From the NCBI GenBank assembly GCA_937121005.1, contig CAKZKB010000490.1:1-6867 (forward strand): a stretch of 6,867 nt of DNA, read 5' to 3'. The position numbers were made by a program, and so were the translations under genes. A model generated the notes under the pieces. It saw only the letters and a program-made list of their open reading frames with translations. It was not told the DNA's origin and made no database searches. This stretch comes from an uncultured cyanobacterium (lineage in GTDB: Bacteria > Cyanobacteriota > Cyanobacteriia > Cyanobacteriales > Geitlerinemataceae). This document shows, in pieces, positions 1 to 6,813 of this stretch; the first letter of the stretch is position 1; every line of letters starts with the position of its first letter.

Positions 1-1
1 A

Positions 2-1756
2 AAGCCTTGGTTATTGGTCAAACCCGTAGGAACGACAATTTGGATCGGGCCGCTGTTCGTACCGGGAAAAACGGGCTGTTGGGAATGCCTGGCCCAACGG
101 TTGCGCCCCAACCGCCCGGTGGAAATGTTTGTCGAGAAGCGCAAAGGTATTTCGCCGGCCGCCCTCACCCCCGCCGTTAGCGTCCCCTCAGCTTCGGAAA
201 CCGGGTTAAATATTGCCACCACCGAAATTATCAAGTGGATTGTCGGCGATCGCAACGAAGCCCTAGAAGGAACCATCGTCACCTTCGATACCCTGTCGCT
301 GCAAACGCGAGATCACGTTTTGGTGAAGCGGCCCCAATGCCCGGCCTGCGGCGAGCGCGACACCTACAGGGGCGATCGCGAGCCCGAGCCTCTGGTACTA
401 GAAACTTGTCCGAAAACATTTACCGCCGACGGCGGCCACCGTCGCATCACCCCCGAAGAAACCCTAGAAAAGTACGGACACCATCACAGTCCCATTACTG
501 GGGCCGTGCGCCAACTGGTGAAAGCCACCCCCGACAGCAACGGGTTGCTACATATGTATTCCTCGGGGCATAACTTCTCCCGAGTCGGAGACGATTTATA
601 CTTTTTGCGGCAAGGCTGTCGCGCCCAAAGTGCGGGCAAAGGCAAAACCGACGCACAAGCCAAAGCCAGTGCAATCTGCGAAGCCCTCGAACGCTATTCG
701 GGCTTGTATCAAGGCTACGAAATTTGCCGCAAAGCCACCTACAACGACCTGGGAAATGCTGCCATTCATCCCAATCTCTGTATGCAGTTTAGCGACGCGC
801 AGTACGCCAACCGCAAAGAATGGAATGCCCAGTGTAAAAGCAAGCTCAACTTAGTAGTAGAACCCTTTGACGACACGGCTGAGGTAGAATGGACTCCCGT
901 TTGGTCCCTAAGCGAGCAACGGTTTAAATATTTGCCCACCGCGTTTTGCTATTATAACTACCCTCACTATCCGAGTGCGTGTTGCCCGGCCGACTCCAAT
1001 GGCAATGCCGCCGGAAACACCAAAGAAGAGGCGATCGTGCAAGGGTTTATGGAACTGGTCGAACGCGACAGTATTGCCTTGTGGTGGTACAATCGAATCA
1101 AGCGACCCGCCGTCGATTTAGAAAGTTTTGACGATCCCTACGGCGTAGAATTGAGAGACTACTATCGCAGTGTCGATCGCGACTTGTGGGTGTTAGATCT
1201 CACCAGCGATTTTAATATTCCCGTGTTTGCTGCCATTTCTGCACGCACCGACAAACCCGCCCAAGATATCATTTATGCGTTCGGAGCTCATTTTGATGCT
1301 AAGATCGCCCTGTTGCGAGCGCTAACCGAAGTCAACCAAGTGTTACCTTCGGTTTCGGGTGTGGCTCCTGACGGCAGCGTCGAGTATAACGATTGGGACG
1401 CTCTAGCTTTAGACTGGTGGACGCAAGCGACCTTAGAAAGCGAACCCTATGTGGTTCCCGACAATACGGTTCCGGCCAAGCGCTATAGCGACTATTCTCG
1501 GCTCGACAGTAAAGATTTGCTCGATGACGTAATGACCTGCGTTAATTTAGCGAAAGAACGGGGCATGGAAACCCTAATTCTCGATCAAACTCGCCCCGAT
1601 ATCGGCCTGAATGTGGTGAAAGTTATCGTTCCGGGATTGCCGCATTTCTGGCGGCGTTTAGCTCCGGGCCGGCTCTACGAAACCCCTGTTAAATTGGGGT
1701 GGTTGTCTCAACCGATTCCCGAAGAAAAACTCAATCCTTGGTCGATCTTTTTCTAA
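2..1756 (+). CDS. TOMM (thiazole/oxazole RiPP) cyclodehydratase: E1-like docking part fused to YcaO, 5'-truncated
   Basis: Predicted cytoplasmic enzyme that uses ATP to cyclise Cys, Ser or Thr of a precursor peptide to azolines. The frame is open to the window edge and the first codons (KPWLLVKPVG) are internal family sequence, so the TTG at 14 is not the start. Numbering from position 2, 584 residues are visible. Full-length fused homologues are roughly 730-780, so about 150-200 residues (leader-peptide recognition and early E1-like part) are missing. Residues 1-120 are the docking part, with a zinc site from C26/C29 (CWEC) and C113/C116 (CPAC). From about 145 the YcaO domain follows: SAGKGKT near 210, acidic pair E227/E230 (ICEALERY), NGNAAGNT from 333, and E351/E354 (ELVERD), the usual ATP/Mg ligands. 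The C-terminus is NPWSIFF, not the Pro-rich tail common in this class. The oxidase gene follows after 10 nt, so the two are probably one operon. Family assignment is firm; the peptide substrate is unknown. Confidence 0.93.
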   Translation, partial: KPWLLVKPVGTTIWIGPLFVPGKTGCWECLAQRLRPNRPVEMFVEKRKGISPAALTPAVSVPSASETGLNIATTEIIKWIVGDRNEALEGTIVTFDTLSLQTRDHVLVKRPQCPACGERDTYRGDREPEPLVLETCPKTFTADGGHRRITPEETLEKYGHHHSPITGAVRQLVKATPDSNGLLHMYSSGHNFSRVGDDLYFLRQGCRAQSAGKGKTDAQAKASAICEALERYSGLYQGYEICRKATYNDLGNAAIHPNLCMQFSDAQYANRKEWNAQCKSKLNLVVEPFDDTAEVEWTPVWSLSEQRFKYLPTAFCYYNYPHYPSACCPADSNGNAAGNTKEEAIVQGFMELVERDSIALWWYNRIKRPAVDLESFDDPYGVELRDYYRSVDRDLWVLDLTSDFNIPVFAAISARTDKPAQDIIYAFGAHFDAKIALLRALTEVNQVLPSVSGVAPDGSVEYNDWDALALDWWTQATLESEPYVVPDNTVPAKRYSDYSRLDSKDLLDDVMTCVNLAKERGMETLILDQTRPDIGLNVVKVIVPGLPHFWRRLAPGRLYETPVKLGWLSQPIPEEKLNPWSIFF

Positions 1757-1766
1757 GCATTATATC

Positions 1767-3197
1767 ATGCAACCTGCCTTTTTGCTTTCTTTCCGGGATA
1801 CCGTTACCGCCAGCGATGCCAATGACGATCGCTTCATTCTCAGCGCGCCCAATCTCAACCTAGATATGGGACAATTTTCCCCAGGGATTCGCTCGGCGAT
1901 CCGGTCTTTATTGGACGAGGAAGCCACAGAAGAGGAACTGAGCGACATTGTTTTGCAGCAAGAAGAAATGTCTGCCTTACCCCAACTATTTTACTTGCTG
2001 CAACAATTGACCAATATTGGTTTAATTTGTCAGACGCTGAAAGTGGAAGGCGAACCAATGGCGACGATCGTCCCTATTGCGGTTCCTTACTCCTTGGAAT
2101 GGGAGCAGGTAGAACCCGATCGCGAATACGTTTTGTCTCGTTTTGCCTGCGCTCGCCAAGAAGAAGGAAAGTTAGTGATTGAATCCCCTTTAGCGAAGGC
2201 TCGGCTTCACGTTGCCGACTGGCGGGCGATCGCGTTTTGGGGACTGTTAGCTACGCCGCAAAAAATCAGCAGTATTTCCCACTTAATTCCATCGCTATCA
2301 ACGGAGATAGCAACAACAATTGCCAGCCTGTTTCTGAGTACGAAAATTCTCGACGAAGCGACCGAACCCCAAACGGCAATTGAAGATACAAATAAAACCT
2401 TAAAACAGTGGGAATTTCACGATCTGCTCTTTCACGCTCGCTCTCGGGCGGGGCGAAATTATGGTAAAGTCGGAAAAAGCTACCGATTTTTAAATCAAAT
2501 TGAGACCTTACCTGCCGTCAAACCCCCCATGTCGGAGGAGTTTATCGATCTCTACAAACCCGATATCGACCGACTCCAGCAAAGCGATCGCCCCTTTACG
2601 CAAATCCTCGAAGAGCGCAAATCCTGGCGGGAGTTCGATAGTAACACGCCGATAACGATACAACAACTTGGCGAATTTTTATATCGATCGGCCCGAATGC
2701 GCGGCTTTGCACGAGATCGGTACTACGAAGCCAGCAATCGCCCCTACCCGACTGGAGGTGCGGCTTACGAGCTCGAAATCTACGCAGCCGTTCACCTTTG
2801 CGAAGGGCTTACGCCTGGATTGTATCACTACTGCCCCAAAGACCACCGACTCTACAAAATTGCCGATCGCACCCCCGAAGTCGCACAGCTAATCGAGATT
2901 GCCCAACAGTCTACAGCCCAGCAAAACGAACAACAAGTCTTTCTCATTTACGCCGCTCGCTTCCAACGGGTATCTTGGGCTTACGAAGCCATTGCTTATA
3001 GCTTAATCTTAAAAAACGTCGGCGTTCTGCAACAGACCATGTATTTAGTCGCCGAAGCCATGGATCTGGCCGGTTGCGCCATCGGTTCGGGCAACTCCGA
3101 CTTGTTTGCGGCGGCGGCGGGAACGGACTACTATGCCGAAACCTCAGTCGGGGAGTTTATTCTGGGAAGCAAGCTGAAGGTAGCCGACTCTCGCTAA
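1767..3197 (+). CDS. SagB/McbC-type FMN-dependent azoline dehydrogenase (nitroreductase fold)
   Basis: Predicted to oxidise thiazolines/oxazolines made by the upstream YcaO enzyme to thiazoles/oxazoles using FMN. The 476-residue protein has a poorly conserved N-terminal half (1 to about 260), as in SagB-type proteins, and a nitroreductase domain from about 275. Visible landmarks are ERKSWREF (R284, S286 and R288, likely FMN phosphate contacts), YPTGGAAYELEIY (327-339), GLYHY, the helix RVSWAYEAIAYS around 402-413, GSGNSDLF (440-447) and ETSVGEFILGS (458-468). Many family members have Lys-Tyr at the catalytic pair in the WxYE helix; here it reads A405-Y406. The ATG is the first in frame, 10 nt after the cyclodehydratase stop. 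No clear Shine-Dalgarno sequence precedes it, so translation may be coupled. The protein is standalone, unlike PatG of cyanobactin clusters, where the oxidase is fused to a protease. No signal peptide is seen, so it should act in the cytoplasm with the cyclodehydratase. Confidence 0.92.
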   Translation: MQPAFLLSFRDTVTASDANDDRFILSAPNLNLDMGQFSPGIRSAIRSLLDEEATEEELSDIVLQQEEMSALPQLFYLLQQLTNIGLICQTLKVEGEPMATIVPIAVPYSLEWEQVEPDREYVLSRFACARQEEGKLVIESPLAKARLHVADWRAIAFWGLLATPQKISSISHLIPSLSTEIATTIASLFLSTKILDEATEPQTAIEDTNKTLKQWEFHDLLFHARSRAGRNYGKVGKSYRFLNQIETLPAVKPPMSEEFIDLYKPDIDRLQQSDRPFTQILEERKSWREFDSNTPITIQQLGEFLYRSARMRGFARDRYYEASNRPYPTGGAAYELEIYAAVHLCEGLTPGLYHYCPKDHRLYKIADRTPEVAQLIEIAQQSTAQQNEQQVFLIYAARFQRVSWAYEAIAYSLILKNVGVLQQTMYLVAEAMDLAGCAIGSGNSDLFAAAAGTDYYAETSVGEFILGSKLKVADSR

Positions 3198-3198
3198 T

Positions 3199-3206
3199 GC
3201 GATCGC
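3199..3206. repeat. HIP1 octamer GCGATCGC (one of nine in the window)
   Basis: This perfect palindrome overlaps the region just after the oxidase stop codon. Other exact copies are at 246-253, 372-379, 2226-2233, 2584-2591, 4150-4157, 5792-5799, 6014-6021 and 6644-6651. Random sequence of this length would give about 0.1 copies. HIP1 over-representation is a known hallmark of many cyanobacterial genomes, so these copies support the taxonomic reading rather than a local function. The rest of the 138-nt gap (3198-3335) shows no strong terminator. A TATTAT at 3262-3267 could be a -10 element, but no matching -35 sits at the right distance. Confidence 0.95.
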
Positions 3207-3320
3207 AAATTCACCCAAAATCTCGATCTTTTTGTGTCGAAGGGGCCATTTTCAGGCACGATATTATCGTCGGCGGGTTTCGATCGCTCGAGATATACCG
3301 CTCGGCATTCGGACATTTTC

Positions 3321-3326
3321 GGGGGA
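3321..3326 (+). promoter_or_regulatory. Shine-Dalgarno-like GGGGGA choosing the GTG start at 3336
   Basis: A purine run GGGGGA lies nine bases before GTG 3336. The earlier in-frame GTG at 3234 has only a pyrimidine-rich stretch in front of it. Starting at 3336 also gives a compact signal peptide directly at the N-terminus, which the upstream start would bury behind 34 unconserved-looking residues. This is inference from spacing and protein logic. Confidence 0.5.
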
Positions 3327-3335
3327 ATAGAGTTC

Positions 3336-5693
3336 GTGTATTCAAAGTTACCATTAAGGTCAAACGGCTTGCCTGTTGCCGTTTTGTGTGCGTCCGTCTT
3401 TGTCGTCCTTCCGGCTCGGGGGCAAATTGTCCCGGATGGCACGCTTCCGGTCAATTCGGTGGTGGTTCCCAGTGGCAACACCTTCACCATTGAAGCCGGA
3501 ACTGCGACCGGAAGCAACCTGTTCCACAGTTTCAGCGAGTTTTCCATTCCGACGGGAAGCGCTGCCATTTTTAACAATGGGGCTAGCATTGACAGCATTC
3601 TCGCTCGCGTCACTGGGGGCAATATTTCCAATATCGATGGTTTAATGAGTGCCAACGGCAACGCCAATTTATTTTTACTCAATCCCAACGGCATTGTTTT
3701 TGGCCCCAACGCTCGCTTAGATCTGGGAGGAGCGTTTTTTGCCACCAGTGCCGAGTCGGTTCTGTTTGCTGATGGAGTCGAGTTTAGCGCTGCCAACCCA
3801 GAAATGACCCCGTTGCTAACAATATCCGTGCCATCTGGCTTGCAGTTTGGGGACGCACCGGGCGCGATCGTCAACCGTTCGACGGTCGATCGCGCTGAAG
3901 TTATCGCCCCTCTAGACGCGATCGGCTTGCAGGTTTCTCCCGGTAACACCCTGGCCCTGGTCGGGGGCAACGTACAATTTGAAGGCGGCGCAATCAGTAC
4001 CGGGGGCGGCCGCATCGAACTTGGTAGCGTTGGTAATACTCAAGTTGTAGGGATCCAACCGGCCGACGGCGGTTTGGGTCTGAACTACGACGGGGTTAAC
4101 TCGTTTGGATCCGTGCGCCTTGTCGGTGGCGCGATCGTCAACAGTAGCGGCGATCGCAGCGGCCCGATCCAAATTCGCGCCAATGCGTTAGAACTCGATC
4201 GCTCCCGAATTACAGCCTTTAACTTCGGCGATCGGACTGGTGGTCTCATCGACATCGATGCGACAACGGTAGACTTTATCGGCGAAGGTCGCGAATTTTT
4301 CGACGATCGGGTGCGCGATGTTTTACGCATTAACGATTTTACCAATTTAGCAACCTTACCTTTCGGGTTAGTAGCTGTCAGCGTCGGGACGGGAACCGGG
4401 GCCAGCGCCGAACTGGATGCGGTGCGCGTGGACTTGCGCGAGAGTATCTATTTTCTCACCCGGTCGATCGGCCCCGGCCCGGCTGGAGATATTCGCGCCA
4501 ACGTCGCCGAGTTTCTAGAAATCAATGCGGCCGGAGTGGTGTCCAACACATCCCTCGATTCGAGTAGCGACTCGGGCCAGGTGACGGTGAATACGCGCCA
4601 AGTCCGCTTGCTCAATTCTGGGGCGATCGGCTCTGAAAACTTTGGCAGCATCGGACGCAGCAACACCGTCACCGTTAACGCCAGCGAGTCCATCGATTTG
4701 GTGGGGGTACAATTGCGGGTGACGGAAGTGGGCGACGGTCGCACGGAATCGGGGAACTCGATCGTCGGTACGAGCACCCAGGGAACGCAAGCGGGAGACG
4801 TGCGCGTCACAACTGGCGCGTTGCGCGTTCGCGGCGGCGGTGCCATCATCTCGACGAGCATTCTTCGCGGCCGGCCGGGAAATATTTTTGTCACCGCCGA
4901 AACCCTGGATTTCAGTGGGGTTTCGCCGGGTACACCCAGCGTCCCCAGTTCGATTTTTGCGGGGTCGTTCGGTGCTAACGTGCAAGCCGGAGCAAATATT
5001 AATGTTGTGGCTGGAGATCTGATGGTTGCTGACGGAGCCGGCATTTTAGTCCAAAACTTCGGATCGGGTGTCGGTGGCGATATTAACATCGTCGCTGACT
5101 CGATTCGCCTCAATGGAGGCAGCATCAGGACGGGAGTGCGTTTCGGCGAAGGGGGCAACCTGCGAGTGGAAGCTGACGAGTTGCGACTCGAGGATAGCAG
5201 CCAAATTCTCGCTCAGGTAGGAACGGCGACTAACCCGGTTTCTCTTTCCTCGAGTACGGGGACGGGGGGCAACGGCGGTAATTTAACCGTTGATGCCGAT
5301 GCCATTGTTGCCCTCGACAACAGCGATATCTTTACTGAAACTCTCGACGATCGCGGCGGTCGCATTCGCATTGAAACTGACGGACTTTTCGGCTTGCAAG
5401 TCCGAGAAAACCTTACTAGCAACAGCGATATCGTCCCCGAATCGCGAGTCGATTTAGACACTCAAAAGGTCACGTCTCCCGACATCAACGCACAAGAAAA
5501 TCTAGCCGAACTCATGGCGACGATCGTCGATCCCGATGAGCTTTTGGGCCTCAATTGCACGTCTGCTATTCCTACCAATGGTAACAGCTTACCAGAAGCC
5601 ACCGAGTGGGAGATTTCCGAGTCGGGGCGCGTGACCCTAGTCACTGACAACAGTGCAGAACCCTCCCAGAATCTCACTGTCGAGTGTCGCTAA
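3336..5693 (+). CDS. Two-partner secretion exoprotein (TpsA; filamentous haemagglutinin N-terminal domain, beta-helix)
   Basis: Predicted secreted or surface protein, exported across the inner membrane by Sec and across the outer membrane by a TpsB beta-barrel partner that is not in this window. From GTG 3336 it has 785 residues; the longest frame, from GTG 3234, gives 819. Residues 1-29 form a signal peptide: K4/R8, hydrophobic core L12-L25, likely cleavage after A27-R28-G29. The TPS domain spans about 30-170, with NLFHSFSEF and the signature NPNG at 116-119 followed by IVFGPNARLDLGG. The rest is a Gly/Asn/Val-rich beta-helix with recurring turns such as GGDINIVADSIRL, GGNLRVEADELRL, GGNLTVDADAIV and GGRIRIETDGLFGLQ, ending in the DPDELLG segment usual in cyanobacterial members. 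The mature chain has only two cysteines, C741 and C784, both near the C-terminus. No catalytic or anchoring domain is seen. Ligand and role (adhesion, biofilm or envelope) are unknown. A 138-nt gap separates it from the oxidase gene, so its own promoter is plausible. Confidence 0.88.
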   Translation: MYSKLPLRSNGLPVAVLCASVFVVLPARGQIVPDGTLPVNSVVVPSGNTFTIEAGTATGSNLFHSFSEFSIPTGSAAIFNNGASIDSILARVTGGNISNIDGLMSANGNANLFLLNPNGIVFGPNARLDLGGAFFATSAESVLFADGVEFSAANPEMTPLLTISVPSGLQFGDAPGAIVNRSTVDRAEVIAPLDAIGLQVSPGNTLALVGGNVQFEGGAISTGGGRIELGSVGNTQVVGIQPADGGLGLNYDGVNSFGSVRLVGGAIVNSSGDRSGPIQIRANALELDRSRITAFNFGDRTGGLIDIDATTVDFIGEGREFFDDRVRDVLRINDFTNLATLPFGLVAVSVGTGTGASAELDAVRVDLRESIYFLTRSIGPGPAGDIRANVAEFLEINAAGVVSNTSLDSSSDSGQVTVNTRQVRLLNSGAIGSENFGSIGRSNTVTVNASESIDLVGVQLRVTEVGDGRTESGNSIVGTSTQGTQAGDVRVTTGALRVRGGGAIISTSILRGRPGNIFVTAETLDFSGVSPGTPSVPSSIFAGSFGANVQAGANINVVAGDLMVADGAGILVQNFGSGVGGDINIVADSIRLNGGSIRTGVRFGEGGNLRVEADELRLEDSSQILAQVGTATNPVSLSSSTGTGGNGGNLTVDADAIVALDNSDIFTETLDDRGGRIRIETDGLFGLQVRENLTSNSDIVPESRVDLDTQKVTSPDINAQENLAELMATIVDPDELLGLNCTSAIPTNGNSLPEATEWEISESGRVTLVTDNSAEPSQNLTVECR

Positions 5694-5694
5694 T

Positions 5695-6810
5695 CTAACT
5701 TGCTTTGTTGTTAGAATCTTGATAGCGATCGATGAGATTTTCGATCGCTGTTAAGGTTTTGTTTGCATCCCAACCGCCGTACAAATGGGCCGCGATCGCG
5801 CAACCTCCAGCCCCTACGCCTTCTTTCACAAACCCCCGTTCGTAGGCTTGTAATTGCGAGTAGCGAGACTCGGAAAAGTTGAGGTTGGCTGCTAGCAATG
5901 TTGCCTCCGTTTGTAAGGCTAAACCGGGAGTGTCTCCTGTGGGATCGTCGCTAACCCATCGTGTCGTTCCCACTACCACACGATCGCGATTCCATTCTAA
6001 ATTGTCCCATTGGGCGATCGCTTTTGCTAACGCATACACCGCCAACATTTGCGTCCCCCCTGCTAGCATCACTCCCCGCGTCCGACTGGCGGCGATCGTC
6101 ATTCCCGCTACTGCTACTTGCATGGGATCGCCCACCGCAGCGACAATATCGAGAGGTGAAAGGTTAGAAGGGCGAACGCCATTCGCCCCTACAAAATGTT
6201 GCAGTCCTTGTCGCACCACATCCCACTTTTGCGTATGATTGCATTGAGGATGGGAACTGTTAACTTTACCACTGGCAGCGTAGCCGAGTCCGGTGAGAAC
6301 GGCAAGGGCGGTGGTGGTTCCGCCGACAACGCATTCGCCGAGAACCAAATAGTTGGCTTCGCGGGCAAGTTTTTCCCCCCAAATGAGGCCTTGCTGAAAG
6401 AGACGATCGACGGTTTCTCGAGTCATGGCGTGCCCCGTCGTCACGCAACGGGCCGGTTTTCCTCCTAGGTCGATCGCGGGAACGGCGGGAGGTTGAGGCA
6501 ACCCGGCATCAAACAAGTATAGGGGAATTTGTAAGGATTCTATGACAGAACGAGAAATAAAGGTCGGCGACACCCCCGAGTGTAGCGGTGGCAGGGGATA
6601 TTTGGGGTGCGGTTGGATACCATTATAGAGAAATTCAGCATCGGCGATCGCGGTGAAGCGGCGATCGTCCGGGGTTTTACCCGCAACCGAAATACCCCGA
6701 ATCAATCCGGTATCTGTAAAGCCTAAAATACAAGCAAAAATAGGACGCTGGCCGCGATGTCGTTCCAGCCACAGGCGACCGAAGCGATTGTTTGTACGAA
6801 CCAAAATCAT
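5695..6810 (-). CDS. cobT: CobT-like nicotinate-mononucleotide-dependent phosphoribosyltransferase (UPF0284/TIGR00303 type)
   Basis: Predicted cytoplasmic enzyme of cobamide nucleotide-loop assembly. It would transfer phosphoribose from nicotinate mononucleotide to the lower-ligand base, giving an alpha-ribotide; cyanobacteria mostly make pseudocobalamin, so adenine is a likely base (family knowledge, not seen here). The 371 residues are a normal full length. Visible segments are the N-terminal RPIFACILGFTDTGLIRGIS (22-41), TAIADAEFLYNG (53-64), the Gly/Thr-rich GECVVGGTTTALAVLTGLGY (158-177), AAVGDPMQVAVAG (224-236) and KEGVGAGGCAIAA (329-341). E330 in the last segment is a candidate for the catalytic Glu of CobT enzymes, judged by the similar EGxGA context. 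The ATG fits the expected family start, but no clear ribosome site precedes it; a palindromic repeat occupies that place. Residues 206-214 (FVGANGVRP) are encoded by a second copy of that repeat. The gene is convergent with the exoprotein gene and need not be functionally linked to it. Confidence 0.87.
   Translation of the reverse strand: MILVRTNNRFGRLWLERHRGQRPIFACILGFTDTGLIRGISVAGKTPDDRRFTAIADAEFLYNGIQPHPKYPLPPLHSGVSPTFISRSVIESLQIPLYLFDAGLPQPPAVPAIDLGGKPARCVTTGHAMTRETVDRLFQQGLIWGEKLAREANYLVLGECVVGGTTTALAVLTGLGYAASGKVNSSHPQCNHTQKWDVVRQGLQHFVGANGVRPSNLSPLDIVAAVGDPMQVAVAGMTIAASRTRGVMLAGGTQMLAVYALAKAIAQWDNLEWNRDRVVVGTTRWVSDDPTGDTPGLALQTEATLLAANLNFSESRYSQLQAYERGFVKEGVGAGGCAIAAHLYGGWDANKTLTAIENLIDRYQDSNNKAS
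5724..5749 (+). terminator. Possible weak terminator hairpin after the exoprotein gene
   Basis: A perfect 9-bp inverted repeat (AGCGATCGA / TCGATCGCT) with an 8-nt loop begins about 30 nt after the exoprotein stop. On the plus strand it is followed by GTTAAGGTTTTG, a poor T-tract. It lies inside the 3' end of the convergent CobT-like gene, where the bases also encode protein (around ENLIDRY). The GATCG-rich arms resemble HIP1-derived sequence, so this may be an incidental palindrome. The stop codons of the two genes are one base apart, so any terminator for the plus-strand gene must lie in this coding region. Confidence 0.3.
6170..6193 (-). repeat. Palindromic dispersed repeat, copy inside the CobT-like coding region
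   Basis: Read on the minus strand, this 24-bp element begins TGTAGGGGCGAA and ends GCGTTCGCCC. It matches the copy at 6814-6837 at 23 of 24 positions, in opposite orientation. Its arms GGGCGAA/TTCGCCC pair over 7 bp around a 5-nt loop. Sequences of the form TAGGGGCGAA...TTCGCCCCTA are familiar as small dispersed palindromes in cyanobacterial genomes (recalled knowledge, not checked). Here it is translated in frame as part of residues 206-214. Confidence 0.75.
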
Positions 6811-6813
6811 AAC

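Noticed and set aside
14..16. TTG at 14 as the start of the cyclodehydratase
   Set aside because: The frame is open upstream to the window edge and KPWLLVKPVG is typical internal sequence of this family, so the true start is outside the window.
3234..3335. GTG at 3234 as the start of the exoprotein
   Set aside because: It has no ribosome-binding sequence and would place 34 polar residues before the signal peptide. GTG 3336 has a GGGGGA at good spacing.
3194..4015. 273-codon frame on the minus strand across the exoprotein N-terminus
   Set aside because: It is antisense to a clear TPS domain, and its Pro/Ala/Ser/Leu-rich composition is what a shadow of that Gly/Val/Asn-rich gene would give. 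No recognisable domain.
4448..5158. 236-codon and 156-codon minus-strand frames within the beta-helix region
   Set aside because: Both are antisense to the repetitive exoprotein body, of biased composition, with no known motif.
4600..5400. Possible tandem DNA repeat in the exoprotein gene
   Set aside because: The periodicity (GG-N/D-I-x-V turns) is at protein level from the beta-helix; the DNA copies have diverged and no long exact repeat was seen.
5879..6468. Plus-strand frames of 119, 68 and 90 codons opposite the CobT-like gene
   Set aside because: They are shadows of a well-conserved minus-strand enzyme and lack domain features.
246..6651. GCGATCGC octamers as operators or recombination sites of a local system
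   Set aside because: They are spread over all genes at the density expected of genome-wide HIP1 in cyanobacteria, with no clustering that marks a local function.
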